Assembly: GCA_017745075.1 (NCBI GenBank)
Contig: JAGIAD010000005.1
Coordinates: 186,001 to 250,000 of the forward strand
Length of the DNA stretch: 64,000 nt
DNA from: Sphingobacteriaceae bacterium
GTDB taxonomy: Bacteria > Bacteroidota > Bacteroidia > Sphingobacteriales > Sphingobacteriaceae
Reading direction: 5' to 3'
Shown piece by piece: positions 1 to 8,191 of the stretch. Position 1 is the stretch's first letter, and every line of letters starts with the position of its first letter. Made by a program: the position numbers and the translations under genes. Below the pieces are notes generated by a model that saw only the letters and a program-made list of their open reading frames with translations, had not been told where the DNA came from and did no database searches.

Positions 1-1
1 T

Positions 2-2677
2 GCGCAAAATATTATAAAAGGTAAGGTCACGACATCGAAAGGGGATGGGATTATTGCCGCTTCGGTTAAGGAGAAAGGTACCGGTAAAGGTACGCTTACC
101 GATCAGAATGGAGATTTTCAGATCTCGTTATCCGATAAAGGAATCTTAATTATCAGTGCGGTTGGGTATGAAACTAAAGAAATAGTGCCAGGAACCGGTG
201 TTATTACCATTAGCTTGAAAGAAAATACACAAGATTTGGGCGATTTTGTTGTTGTAGGAACGCGTGGTAAAAGCCGTTCTTCTATTCTTACACCTGTTCC
301 GGTTGATGTGATCAAAATTAACCAGGTTAACATGCCTACTGCGAAGATGGATCTGACTTCGGTTTTGAATGCTGCTTCGCCATCTTTTAATTTTAATAAA
401 CAAAGCGGATCAGATGGTGCAGATCAAATAGATCTGGCTACACTCAGAGGCTTGGGGCCAGATCAAACATTGGTTTTGGTAAATGGTAAGCGCCGCCATC
501 AAACAGCATTTGTTGCGGTATTCGGAACCAGGGGGAGAGGAAACTCTGGAACAGATTTGAATGCTATTCCCGAATCTTCGATAGACCGTGTGGAGATTTT
601 ACGAGATGGTGCATCGGCCCAATACGGATCTGATGCAATTGCTGGTGTAATTAACTTAATATTGAAAAAGGATGTTGGTGTTTTAAGTGTTAATACCGGC
701 TATTCAGGTTATTACGATCCAAGAAACAATACCCACTATGGAAAAGAACTGGGACAATATCGCCAGGGCGGAGCCATTGACGGGAATGCATTTTCATTAG
801 GTGCCAATTATGGTATAACATTGGGCAAGCATAATGGTTTTATTAATTTATCAGGAAACTTCTTTGCCAATGGCAAAACATTCAGACAAAATCTGAATAC
901 TGATTTAAGCTCGAAAGACGGTTTGCCCATTAACAAGGTTAGAAGATCTACCGGCGATGGATCGGTAACTTCTGGTGGTTTAATGTACAATATGGAACTG
1001 CCTGTTGCCAATACAAGAACAGTGATTTATTCTTTTGGTGGAGGCAATATAAAAGCTTCGGATGCTTATGCCTATACCAGGAATTTATCAGAGCGACCTG
1101 AACGTTTTCCTGATGGAGTTGCTGGAAATCCGATTTTACAGACCACAGCCGATGGAGAAACGTATTATGATCCGATTATCCAGACTAAAATACACGATTT
1201 ATCTTTTGCAGCAGGTGTGAAAGGTGTTTGGGGTAAAGATTGGGACTGGGATTTAAGCAATACACTGGGCCGTAACAATTTCCATTTTTATGGCGATAAA
1301 ACATTTAATGCTTCGCTTGGCGCAGGTAAAACCCATTTTGATGATGGAGGCTTTTCATTTTTACAAAATACAGTTAACTTTAATCTGAGTAAGGCAATTC
1401 CAACTGTTGCATCAGGCTTGAATTTGGCTTTTGGCTTGGAGCATAGATATGAAAACTATAAAATTTACGCAGGAGAAAAAGATTCTTATTCAAATTATAA
1501 TCCTGATAAGGCGACCGGTTCTCAGGGCTTTCCAGGTTTCCAGCCAGCCGATGAAGTGAATGCAGGCCGGTCTAATGTTGCAGCCTACGTTGACGCAGAA
1601 TTGGACGCTACCGATAAGTGGCTCATAGGTGTGGCTGTTAGGGCAGAAAATTATAATGATTTTGGTTTTACAAGCAATTACAAATTTGCAACCCGTTATA
1701 AATTAACAAACAATTTTAATATTCGCGGATCAATAAGTACTGGCTTTCGCGCACCATCACTACAACAAATTAATTTCAGCAATACGTTTACAAACGTGCA
1801 GGGAGGCAAGGTTTTCGAAGTTAAAATCGCACCAAACTACAGTCCGATTACAAAAGCAGCAGGAATTCCCGACCTGAAACAAGAAAAATCTGTTAATGCA
1901 AGTTTAGGCTTTTCGTGGAAACCTGTTTCGGATGTTACGGTAACCCTGGATGGCTACCGAATTAACATTAAAGACAGGGTCGTATTAACAGGTCAGTTTG
2001 ATGAAAGTATCCCGGCTTTAAAGCCAGTTTTGAATCAGTTAAATGTAGCACAGGCCCAGTTTTTTGCAAATGCGGTTAATACGACTAATTATGGTTTGGA
2101 TTTAGTGGTTGATTATACTAAAAGATTTGATAATAAGGTCTTTAAGGTCTTATTTGCCGGAAACTTAAATCATTTAAATATCGATAAAATTAATATTCCC
2201 AGTGCTTTAGGTGGTTCCTATAAAAACCAGCAGGCATTTTTTAGCGATAGGGAGCAGGCATATATTAAAGCATCAGCCCCTCCGGTAAAACTGGGACTGA
2301 ACCTGGATTATGGGTTTGGTAATTGGATGCTGGGAACACATTTTCTATACTATGGCAAAATTTCAATTTTAGGCTATGGCTATGCAAACACCTATCCGCC
2401 ATTGGTTGAGTTGGATAATGAACCAGGAAAAACTGTTTTAGAACAGTTTAATTATTCTGGCAAAATGGTTACCGATATTTATGGTTCTTATAAAATTTCG
2501 AAAAAAATAACGGTATTTTTTGGTGCAGATAACGTATTTAATATTCACCCCGATTATGGTTACGTACAGGGGGCAAAACTTTCTGCCTACGATGGCGAAA
2601 CAGGTGGTGCCTGGGATGCCGTTCAAATGGGTTTTAATGGACGAAGGTTATTTACCAAACTTGCCTTTAATTTCTAA
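2..2677 (+). CDS. TonB-dependent receptor, 5' end cut by the window
   Basis: This is an outer-membrane receptor of the SusC/CirA type that would import a ligand using TonB energy. The frame is open from base 2, so the gene starts outside the window; an internal GTG at 185 is not a credible start because the conserved N-terminal domain lies before it. The first visible residues, AQNIIKGKV, look like a mature protein just after signal cleavage. Residues about 4-75 form a carboxypeptidase-like regulatory domain (GTLTDQNGDFQI, VGYETKEI). A plug follows, with LVLVNGKRRH and IDRVEILRDGASAQYGSDAI, then a long barrel ending in a terminal phenylalanine (LAFNF), the usual insertion signal. About 890 residues are visible. 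No SusD follows, so the ligand may be a metal chelate or small molecule rather than glycan; this is inference. Confidence 0.93.
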   Translation, partial: AQNIIKGKVTTSKGDGIIAASVKEKGTGKGTLTDQNGDFQISLSDKGILIISAVGYETKEIVPGTGVITISLKENTQDLGDFVVVGTRGKSRSSILTPVPVDVIKINQVNMPTAKMDLTSVLNAASPSFNFNKQSGSDGADQIDLATLRGLGPDQTLVLVNGKRRHQTAFVAVFGTRGRGNSGTDLNAIPESSIDRVEILRDGASAQYGSDAIAGVINLILKKDVGVLSVNTGYSGYYDPRNNTHYGKELGQYRQGGAIDGNAFSLGANYGITLGKHNGFINLSGNFFANGKTFRQNLNTDLSSKDGLPINKVRRSTGDGSVTSGGLMYNMELPVANTRTVIYSFGGGNIKASDAYAYTRNLSERPERFPDGVAGNPILQTTADGETYYDPIIQTKIHDLSFAAGVKGVWGKDWDWDLSNTLGRNNFHFYGDKTFNASLGAGKTHFDDGGFSFLQNTVNFNLSKAIPTVASGLNLAFGLEHRYENYKIYAGEKDSYSNYNPDKATGSQGFPGFQPADEVNAGRSNVAAYVDAELDATDKWLIGVAVRAENYNDFGFTSNYKFATRYKLTNNFNIRGSISTGFRAPSLQQINFSNTFTNVQGGKVFEVKIAPNYSPITKAAGIPDLKQEKSVNASLGFSWKPVSDVTVTLDGYRINIKDRVVLTGQFDESIPALKPVLNQLNVAQAQFFANAVNTTNYGLDLVVDYTKRFDNKVFKVLFAGNLNHLNIDKINIPSALGGSYKNQQAFFSDREQAYIKASAPPVKLGLNLDYGFGNWMLGTHFLYYGKISILGYGYANTYPPLVELDNEPGKTVLEQFNYSGKMVTDIYGSYKISKKITVFFGADNVFNIHPDYGYVQGAKLSAYDGETGGAWDAVQMGFNGRRLFTKLAFNF

Positions 2678-2688
2678 AACATGCTACA

Positions 2689-2721
2689 AAAGAGGTATTG
2701 AACAAATCAATACCTCTTTAT
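2689..2721 (+). terminator. Intrinsic terminator after the TonB receptor
   Basis: A perfect 13-bp stem (AAAGAGGTATTGA with TCAATACCTCTTT) with a five-base loop starts 11 bases after the receptor stop codon. It ends in a short T run. It sits between convergent genes and could stop transcription from both sides. Confidence 0.8.
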
Positions 2722-2737
2722 ACGCTGTATCTTCGGA

Positions 2738-3979
2738 CTAAAGACTATTCCTATTTTTCTCTTCGATCCATAAGGACATATATTTTGTACTTTGAGCGGT
2801 ATGGTGGTTTAAAACCTGTCCGAAAAAGTTGTTCTGCCTGTGTGTAATTAGATTAGAAGCTAATGTTTCCAACTCTTTTATAAACTGATCGGCAAAATAT
2901 TTTACAGCGTATCGCTCATTAATGATTTTCACGCCGTTTTGTTGAGCGGTTTGCCACGCATTTTTATTCTGGTAGAGTTTTGCTGCCGCTTCTACAAAAA
3001 GTTCGGGGTTATCTTCAATGCTGCCATTCCAATCTAATTCACCTTTCATGGCTTCAGCACCAATAGTGGTGGTAACTGATGGCGTACCGGTTTGCATGGC
3101 ATCGATAAATTTTCCTTTTACACCCGCACCAAATTGAATAGGAGCCAGTAGGATGCGATGTTTCGAAATGATTTCTTTTGCATCAGCAGCGCGGCCTTTA
3201 ATCAGGAACTTTTCGGTTTTATTATTCAGTTGCAACACTTTTTGCGAAGGATAGGCACCATAGATGTTCAAAACGGCGTCTGGCAGTTTTTTCCTGAGCA
3301 AAGGCCAGATTTTGGTTTTCAAAACCTGTACGGTATCCCAATTGGGTTCGTGGAGAAAATTGCCGATAAATATAAAATCTTTGCGATCTTCGTAAGGAAC
3401 CCACTTTTCGATATTTTGTGGGCTAATTTCATTTTCTAAAAAGGGCAAATAATAAATCAATGAATGATCTATTTTAAATTGTGCTTTCAGAATATCCATT
3501 TCCACTTCCGAAATGATTAAAGATAAATCGCAACGTAAAATGGATGCTATTTCTCTTTTAGCAGTATCTGAAAATAAATCTATAACCTGCTTTTTCTTGC
3601 TGCTTTGCTGCCGGGCACTTCTTAAGGAATGTAGATCCTCTGTATCTAAAATCCTTAATGCATGAGGGCATTCTTCCTGAACGCGCCAACCGTATTGTTC
3701 TTCTACCATGAAGCGGTCGAAAAGGACTATGTCGGGTTTTAATTCTTTTAAAAAAGCATTAAAACTTCCGTCATTTAACTTAATTCCCTGTTCTACAACG
3801 CTGGTTTTACTAAAATCGTAACTAAATTCGCTTTTAGCTGCTGCTGAAGCAAAAGTGATCTGATAGCCTTTTGCAAGAAATAAATCAACCAGTTGGATCA
3901 TCCTGGTGCCTGCTGCCGATGAACCGGGTTCGGGCCAGACCAATCCAATAATCAATAATTTCTTTGCGTTTGTATTCAT
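2738..3979 (-). CDS. Glycosyltransferase, GT-B fold, family 4-like
   Basis: The protein probably transfers a sugar from a nucleotide donor to a cell-surface glycan. The 413 residues have an N-terminal Rossmann start (LLIIGLVWPEPGSSAAGTRM) of the type seen in family 4 enzymes. The C-terminal half has the donor-site signature around GAGVKGKFIDAMQTGTPSVT and TTIGAEAM. There is no signal peptide or clear membrane segment, so it is likely cytoplasmic. It stands alone, convergent with the TonB receptor and divergent from miaE, so context does not reveal the acceptor. The start is the ATG at 3979, opposite the window's CAT at 3977-3979. Function beyond family is not known. Confidence 0.8.
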   Translation of the reverse strand: MNTNAKKLLIIGLVWPEPGSSAAGTRMIQLVDLFLAKGYQITFASAAAKSEFSYDFSKTSVVEQGIKLNDGSFNAFLKELKPDIVLFDRFMVEEQYGWRVQEECPHALRILDTEDLHSLRSARQQSSKKKQVIDLFSDTAKREIASILRCDLSLIISEVEMDILKAQFKIDHSLIYYLPFLENEISPQNIEKWVPYEDRKDFIFIGNFLHEPNWDTVQVLKTKIWPLLRKKLPDAVLNIYGAYPSQKVLQLNNKTEKFLIKGRAADAKEIISKHRILLAPIQFGAGVKGKFIDAMQTGTPSVTTTIGAEAMKGELDWNGSIEDNPELFVEAAAKLYQNKNAWQTAQQNGVKIINERYAVKYFADQFIKELETLASNLITHRQNNFFGQVLNHHTAQSTKYMSLWIEEKNRNSL

Positions 3980-4102
3980 TTGCCAGTAAAAATAAGTTCT
4001 TTTTTTTGCTCCTGCAGATAAATATGATTTTGGCGGAGTAAACTTAAAATCTGCATCATCTTTTAAATCTGCAGGAGATATTAAACGTATCTTAAATATT
4101 CT

Positions 4103-4110
4103 TAATTTTG
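4103..4110 (+). promoter_or_regulatory. -7 promoter box of miaE
   Basis: TAATTTTG matches the Bacteroidota -7 consensus TAnnTTTG and lies 17 bases before the miaE start codon. Confidence 0.65.
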
Positions 4111-4127
4111 CAGTTCAGTTACAAAGC

Positions 4128-4709
4128 ATGTTAGGATTAAAATTATTGACAGACCCTCGTTGGGCAAATATTGCGGAATCGAATTTAGAGGAAATTTTAT
4201 CTGACCATGCCTGGTGCGAACAAAAAGCGGCAACCAATGCCATTACCCTGATCACCCAAAATTCAGAACATCAGGAGCTGGTTGATGAATTAACAGCCAT
4301 TGCGATCGAAGAAATGCAACATTTCCAGATGGTAATTGAAATTATCAAAAAACGTGGTTATACTTTAAGTCGAGAGCGTAAAGATGATTATGTTGGCCGT
4401 TTGGTTAAATTCAGTAAAAAGGATGGAAGCCGGAATATGGCTTTTATCGATAGGCTTTTATTTGCGGCAATGATTGAAGCGCGGAGCTGCGAGCGTTTTA
4501 GGGTACTTTCCTTAAATATAAAAGATCAGGAGCTGGCTAAGTTTTATCACGAACTGATGGTTTCGGAAGCCGGACACTACACCACATTCTTAAATTTTGC
4601 CCGTAAATACAGTACAGATGTAGATGTTGAAAAACGCTGGAAGGAATGGCTGGATTTTGAAGGAGAACTGATTCAGAGTTTTGGTACCAAAGAAGCGATA
4701 CACGGGTAG
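4128..4709 (+). CDS. miaE: tRNA-(ms2io6A)-hydroxylase MiaE
   Basis: MiaE is a diiron oxygenase that hydroxylates the isopentenyl group of 2-methylthio-N6-isopentenyladenosine at tRNA position 37. The protein is 193 residues, the usual size, and is built of helices. Candidate iron ligands are seen as paired Glu/His motifs: EEMQHF in the first half, and a second pair formed by EARSCERF and EAGHYTTF. The opening LLTDPRW and DHAWCEQKAA are typical of the family. The gene is a single transcription unit with its own promoter box and no evident partner; miaA and miaB are not in the window. In the 3' flank a text-like repeat built on the word GTCCGAAGTCGGA begins at the stop codon. Confidence 0.92.
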   Translation: MLGLKLLTDPRWANIAESNLEEILSDHAWCEQKAATNAITLITQNSEHQELVDELTAIAIEEMQHFQMVIEIIKKRGYTLSRERKDDYVGRLVKFSKKDGSRNMAFIDRLLFAAMIEARSCERFRVLSLNIKDQELAKFYHELMVSEAGHYTTFLNFARKYSTDVDVEKRWKEWLDFEGELIQSFGTKEAIHG

Positions 4710-4800
4710 TCCGAAGTCGGATGTCCGAAAGTCGGAAGTTTTTAGCGCATACATTCTAGTTATTGTCTTCGGACTTCGGTCTTTCTGACCTCCGACTTAT
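4709..4800. repeat. Low-complexity GTCCGAAGTCGGA repeat pair
   Basis: Words such as GTCCGAAGTCGGATG and CCGAAAGTCGGAAG occur at 4709-4740. The inverse (CGGACTTCGGTCTTTCTGACC) occurs at 4768-4798. The two arms can pair into an imperfect hairpin between the convergent miaE and DUF3810 genes. The right arm is inside the DUF3810 coding sequence. Related text is found at 63380-63410, 39832-39860, 25243-25270 and 45065-45095. Confidence 0.75.
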
Positions 4801-5845
4801 ATATATTCCACAGCCAGATTACAATATCCTGATAGCTGTCGATTCCCTTTTTCTGGTTGTTCAGTTTTAAAAAGCGATCGAAAGCGGCATCCATGTAACC
4901 GAACATATCACCATTGTATTTTCTCCAGAATTCTTTTTCTGTTTTAAAATCGGCCAAAACTTGCGGCAGGAGCTTTTCCCGAAGTACCTTATAATCTTCA
5001 GGTGATTTCATCCTGATTTCAAATAAGATATAGCGTAACATTTCATAATTGGCGGAGTATTGGTAATTCACATCAGGACTGTTGCTAGCAGTTAAATAAC
5101 CTAAAAGATTGGCTTCGTCTTCATAGGCAATGCCTAATTGATGCCCAATTTCGTGACAGCTTACATAGGGTTTCACAAAATCTGGCAGGTTCATGTTCAT
5201 ATTAGCTTCACCTGAAAGTGGTGCATAATAGCCCTCAATGCCGATTTTACTGATGATCCATGAATTTAAAACAGATTTTAAACAAGGATTAGAATACCTG
5301 AATACCAGGTTTCTTTTCGACATAAGTGAATAGGCAGCCGCAGATTTAGATTCAAGTTCTTTAATCGTACAGGCAGGAACTTTATTTTGCTTTAATTTTA
5401 AGGTATTGGTTTTATCAACAAAATAATTGCCCAGAATAACCAGTTCTTTAACGTTATATTTTTCATTGCCAATTGCCAGTTCTTCGCTTATACTTGGCCG
5501 ACTGTAATTTAAACCCCAAACTATTTTGAAAATGATGTAAAGAATTAAAAAGAAGTTTAAAATCTGCAGAGGTATGATGATGCTGTCTGGCTTTTTTAGT
5601 GATTTACGCCTTTTATAGAATCTAACGGTTTTATAAAATACAAAGCCAATGAGTAAAACGTAAATAATATCGCCAATAGCGAAAGGAAAAATACCCGATA
5701 TCAATCTTAATGTTGCTGAAATATAAGGGTAAAAGCCAGTCGAATAATATTTTTGAACCAGACCGGGAAAGAAGCCAAAAATATAAATCAAGACGGCTAA
5801 ACTAACAAGTACTGTTGATTTAACAATTACTGCACGTTTAATCAT
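4760..5845 (-). CDS. DUF3810 membrane protein with HExxH motif
   Basis: The protein has 361 residues and is recognised as DUF3810, a Bacteroidota family of unknown role. Three membrane segments lie near residues 8-28, 52-74 and 92-110. The remainder should be outside the cytoplasm. HEIGH at 231-235, followed by EDEAN at 242-246, is the arrangement expected for a zinc metallopeptidase (HExxH plus a downstream Glu). Protease activity is inferred only. The last residues, SEVRKTEVRRQ, are read from a low-complexity repeat that is otherwise intergenic in this window, so the original C-terminus was probably shorter. It is followed upstream by the PIN-domain pair on the same strand, with no sign of a functional link. 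Confidence 0.82.
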   Translation of the reverse strand: MIKRAVIVKSTVLVSLAVLIYIFGFFPGLVQKYYSTGFYPYISATLRLISGIFPFAIGDIIYVLLIGFVFYKTVRFYKRRKSLKKPDSIIIPLQILNFFLILYIIFKIVWGLNYSRPSISEELAIGNEKYNVKELVILGNYFVDKTNTLKLKQNKVPACTIKELESKSAAAYSLMSKRNLVFRYSNPCLKSVLNSWIISKIGIEGYYAPLSGEANMNMNLPDFVKPYVSCHEIGHQLGIAYEDEANLLGYLTASNSPDVNYQYSANYEMLRYILFEIRMKSPEDYKVLREKLLPQVLADFKTEKEFWRKYNGDMFGYMDAAFDRFLKLNNQKKGIDSYQDIVIWLWNIYKSEVRKTEVRRQ

Positions 5846-5889
5846 TACGAACTGGAAAAGGTTTAGGAGATAAATAAATTAAACTTTGT

Positions 5890-6294
5890 CTAATTGCTGC
5901 TGCCACTCTTAGTCATTTTTAGATCTTCAATATGCTCAAAATGTTTATGGTTAAGTGTATCGAAATATAAATCGCGGGCAATAGCAGTTGCCGCAATGAA
6001 AAGGTCTGCCTTATCAATACTTTTACGACGTCTTTTAAGCTTATTCTGAACTTCTACAGCCACCAAAGCAGCGTCGCTATCGAATGGAAATACAATAAAG
6101 TTCGACAGCATCTTTTTCCAAAAGTTAGCTTGATCGTCTTTTGCACCAGTGTAAATTTCAAATTCTGTTATGCTGGATATGCAGAGATTATCTGATTTTT
6201 GAGATAAATCAAATAATCTTGTTTTTGATTTATCTTTTTTTCGAAAATAATCAATCAAAATAGAAGTGTCGACCATTATTATTTGGTTCGCCAT
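5890..6294 (-). CDS. PIN-domain ribonuclease toxin (VapC-like)
   Basis: PIN-domain toxins cut RNA, often tRNA or rRNA, and are held inactive by a partner antitoxin. The 134 residues fit the VapC size. The acidic residues of the site are visible: D9 in MVDTSILIDYF, a Glu in SITEFEIYTGA, and Asp in DKADLFIAATAI near residue 100. The start overlaps the upstream antitoxin gene by 16 bases, so the two are translated together. Close relatives are annotated as type II toxin-antitoxin VapC. The RNA target cannot be told from sequence. Confidence 0.88.
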   Translation of the reverse strand: MANQIIMVDTSILIDYFRKKDKSKTRLFDLSQKSDNLCISSITEFEIYTGAKDDQANFWKKMLSNFIVFPFDSDAALVAVEVQNKLKRRRKSIDKADLFIAATAIARDLYFDTLNHKHFEHIEDLKMTKSGSSN

Positions 6295-6530
6295 TCATTT
6301 ATTGATTTTCTTGTTTTTTTGATTGTTTGAATTTGCGCATCAGAGAAGACAGGACCATTTAAAAGCATATCTGAAAATGTAGTGCCGTATTTTGCAGCGG
6401 GCTCTTCAGCCAAGGCAACCACATTATTTTTTTTATATTTTTCTTTTAAATTGGCAACAAAATCCCGAACCTCCTGCTTCATTTTAGAAGGGAGTGCAGA
6501 AATTTCAGAAAATAATTGTGCATCTGTCAT
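6279..6530 (-). CDS. Putative antitoxin of the PIN-domain pair (DUF2281-like)
   Basis: The 83-residue protein comes first in the toxin-antitoxin operon, the common order. It begins with an acidic helical stretch (TDAQLFSEISALPSKMKQEVRDFV) of the DUF2281 kind and ends in a basic tail (IKKTRKSINEWRTK) that could wrap the toxin. The middle carries YGTTFSDMLL. Unlike classical VapB it shows no obvious ribbon-helix-helix or AbrB fold, so DNA binding is uncertain. A -7 box lies 20 bases upstream, next to short inverted ACAAATTTGT repeats that could serve as operator. Confidence 0.72.
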   Translation of the reverse strand: MTDAQLFSEISALPSKMKQEVRDFVANLKEKYKKNNVVALAEEPAAKYGTTFSDMLLNGPVFSDAQIQTIKKTRKSINEWRTK

Positions 6531-6550
6531 TACAAATTTGTTAACCTAAA

Positions 6551-6558
6551 CAAATATA
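6551..6558 (-). promoter_or_regulatory. -7 promoter box of the toxin-antitoxin operon
   Basis: On the minus strand this reads TATATTTG, an exact TAnnTTTG match, 20 bases before the antitoxin ATG. The palindrome ACAAATTTGT at 6532-6541 lies between box and start and is a candidate operator. Confidence 0.65.
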
Positions 6559-6564
6559 ACAAAT

Positions 6565-7899
6565 TTATCTTACAAATGTTAAACGCCTGCCTATCTGATC
6601 GGTTGTGAATTTGCCATTTTGGTAAGCTAAATTACCTGAAACAAATGTATGTGTAATGCTCGATTGGAAAGTGTCGCCATCAAAAGGGCTCCAACCGCAT
6701 TTATAAAAATTATTGAGTTTGGTTACTTTCCACGAATCTTTCAGGTTAACCAAAACCAAATCTGCCCAGTACCCTTCGCGGATAAAACCACGTTTTTCTA
6801 TATCAAAACAGATCGCCAGGTTGTGTGCTGTTTTTTCAACGATTTTCTCCAAAGATATTTTCCCTTGTAGGTGCATTTCTAATAGTGCAGGTAATGCATG
6901 CTGCACCAAGGGACCACCTGAAGGGGCTTGCAAATAGGCTTGCTGTTTTTCTGCCAGGGTATGTGGCGCATGATCTGTTGCAATTACATCTATATAATCT
7001 TCAAGTACCCCTTTAAGCACCCCTTTTTGATCATCTTCAGTTTTTACTGCGGGGTTCCATTTAATAAAATTGCCTTTAACAGCATAATCCTTATCGTTAA
7101 ACCAAAGGTGGTGAACACAAGCTTCGGCAGTGATTTTTTTATCTTTTAATGGCGTAATGTTATCAAATAATGTAATTTCTTTTGCAGTAGAAATATGCAG
7201 GATGTGCAGACGGGTTTGATAGGTTTTTGCCAGTTCGACTGCTAATGAAGAAGATTTATAACAAGCTTCTGCACTACGGATCAGCGGATGCATTTCAATT
7301 GTAAGGTCGTCGCCATATTTGGCTTTAAATTCGGCAAGGTTGTGGCGGATAGTTGCTTCATCTTCACAATGTGTAGCCACCAGGATTGGTGCTTTGCTAA
7401 AGATGTTTTCCAGAGTTTTCTCGTTATCTACCAGCATGTTTCCGGTTGATGAACCCATAAAAACCTTAATGCCACATACATTTCTCGGATCGGTTTTTAA
7501 AACTTCTTCAATATTATCATTGCTTGCACCCATGTAAAACGAATAATTGGCCAGTGAGGTTTGTGCGGCTATGTCGTATTTATCGGCAAGCAATTCCTGT
7601 GTTAATGTATTCGGTACTGTATTGGGCATTTCCATAAAAGAAGTAATCCCTCCGGCAACAGCCGCCATACTTTCGGTAAAAATATCGGCTTTATGTGTTA
7701 AGCCTGGTTCACGGAAATGTACCTGATCATCGATCATTCCTGGTAAAAGATATTGTCCTTCAGCATTGATTTCCTGTACTTCAGGCGCAGATAAGTTTTG
7801 ACCTATTTTAGCTATAAAACCATCTTTTATCAATAAATCAGCAACAATTTTCTGTCCTTCGTTTACAATTGTAGCGGCTTTTATCAGGTAAGTATTCAT
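6565..7899 (-). CDS. pyrC: Dihydroorotase, type I
   Basis: Dihydroorotase closes carbamoyl aspartate to dihydroorotate, the third step of pyrimidine synthesis. The 444 residues align end to end with the family. Signature parts are DDQVHFREPG at 58-67, the carboxylated-lysine region CGIKVFMGSS near 145, EACVHH near 260 and DVIATDHAPH near 310. The usual HxH of the metal site reads Q59-V-H61, so the first histidine is glutamine; I recall this from other Bacteroidota enzymes, so it may still be active. The gene has its own -7 box five bases before the ATG. A second, degenerate homologue is at 51828-53084. Confidence 0.92.
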   Translation of the reverse strand: MNTYLIKAATIVNEGQKIVADLLIKDGFIAKIGQNLSAPEVQEINAEGQYLLPGMIDDQVHFREPGLTHKADIFTESMAAVAGGITSFMEMPNTVPNTLTQELLADKYDIAAQTSLANYSFYMGASNDNIEEVLKTDPRNVCGIKVFMGSSTGNMLVDNEKTLENIFSKAPILVATHCEDEATIRHNLAEFKAKYGDDLTIEMHPLIRSAEACYKSSSLAVELAKTYQTRLHILHISTAKEITLFDNITPLKDKKITAEACVHHLWFNDKDYAVKGNFIKWNPAVKTEDDQKGVLKGVLEDYIDVIATDHAPHTLAEKQQAYLQAPSGGPLVQHALPALLEMHLQGKISLEKIVEKTAHNLAICFDIEKRGFIREGYWADLVLVNLKDSWKVTKLNNFYKCGWSPFDGDTFQSSITHTFVSGNLAYQNGKFTTDQIGRRLTFVR

Positions 7900-7904
7900 G
7901 GTTT

Positions 7905-7912
7905 CAAAGGTA
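7905..7912 (-). promoter_or_regulatory. -7 promoter box of pyrC
   Basis: The minus strand reads TACCTTTG, an exact TAnnTTTG match, with only five bases before the pyrC ATG. Transcription would start at or very near the start codon. Confidence 0.7.
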
Positions 7913-8005
7913 GTAATTTAGTGATAAGTAGTTAATATAAAGTATCAAGATTTTGATGCTGTGGATAAGGGGAATTGAGTTTTATGTTACTGTTTTTAGT
8001 TAAAT

Positions 8006-8059
8006 AAACCTGATAGTAGTGGACATGGAGTGTAATGAAGTAAAACGGATAGCAGGACT
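8006..8059 (+). repeat. Short interspersed repeat, AAACCTGAT...AGCAGGACT family
   Basis: The stretch begins AAACCTGATAG and ends AGCAGGACTGCC. A divergent copy with the same ends lies on the minus strand at 16566-16618. No open frame is associated. It looks like a REP-type element; whether a RAYT transposase serves it cannot be seen here. Confidence 0.55.
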
Positions 8060-8177
8060 GCCACAACCGAAGAATTACTGAAATTGCTTTACTCCTGATT
8101 CTGATAAAAGGAAGCTTCGATTTTGCATGTGATTGAAACCTTCTACCTTACGCCTTCAAACCCTCAACCTTAATCAC

Positions 8178-8185
8178 TATCTTTG
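8178..8185 (+). promoter_or_regulatory. -7 promoter box of the DEAD-box helicase
   Basis: TATCTTTG lies six bases before the ATG at 8192. Because of this, the upstream in-frame TTG at 8183, which is part of the box itself, is unlikely to be the start. Confidence 0.7.
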
Positions 8186-8191
8186 TACGCT

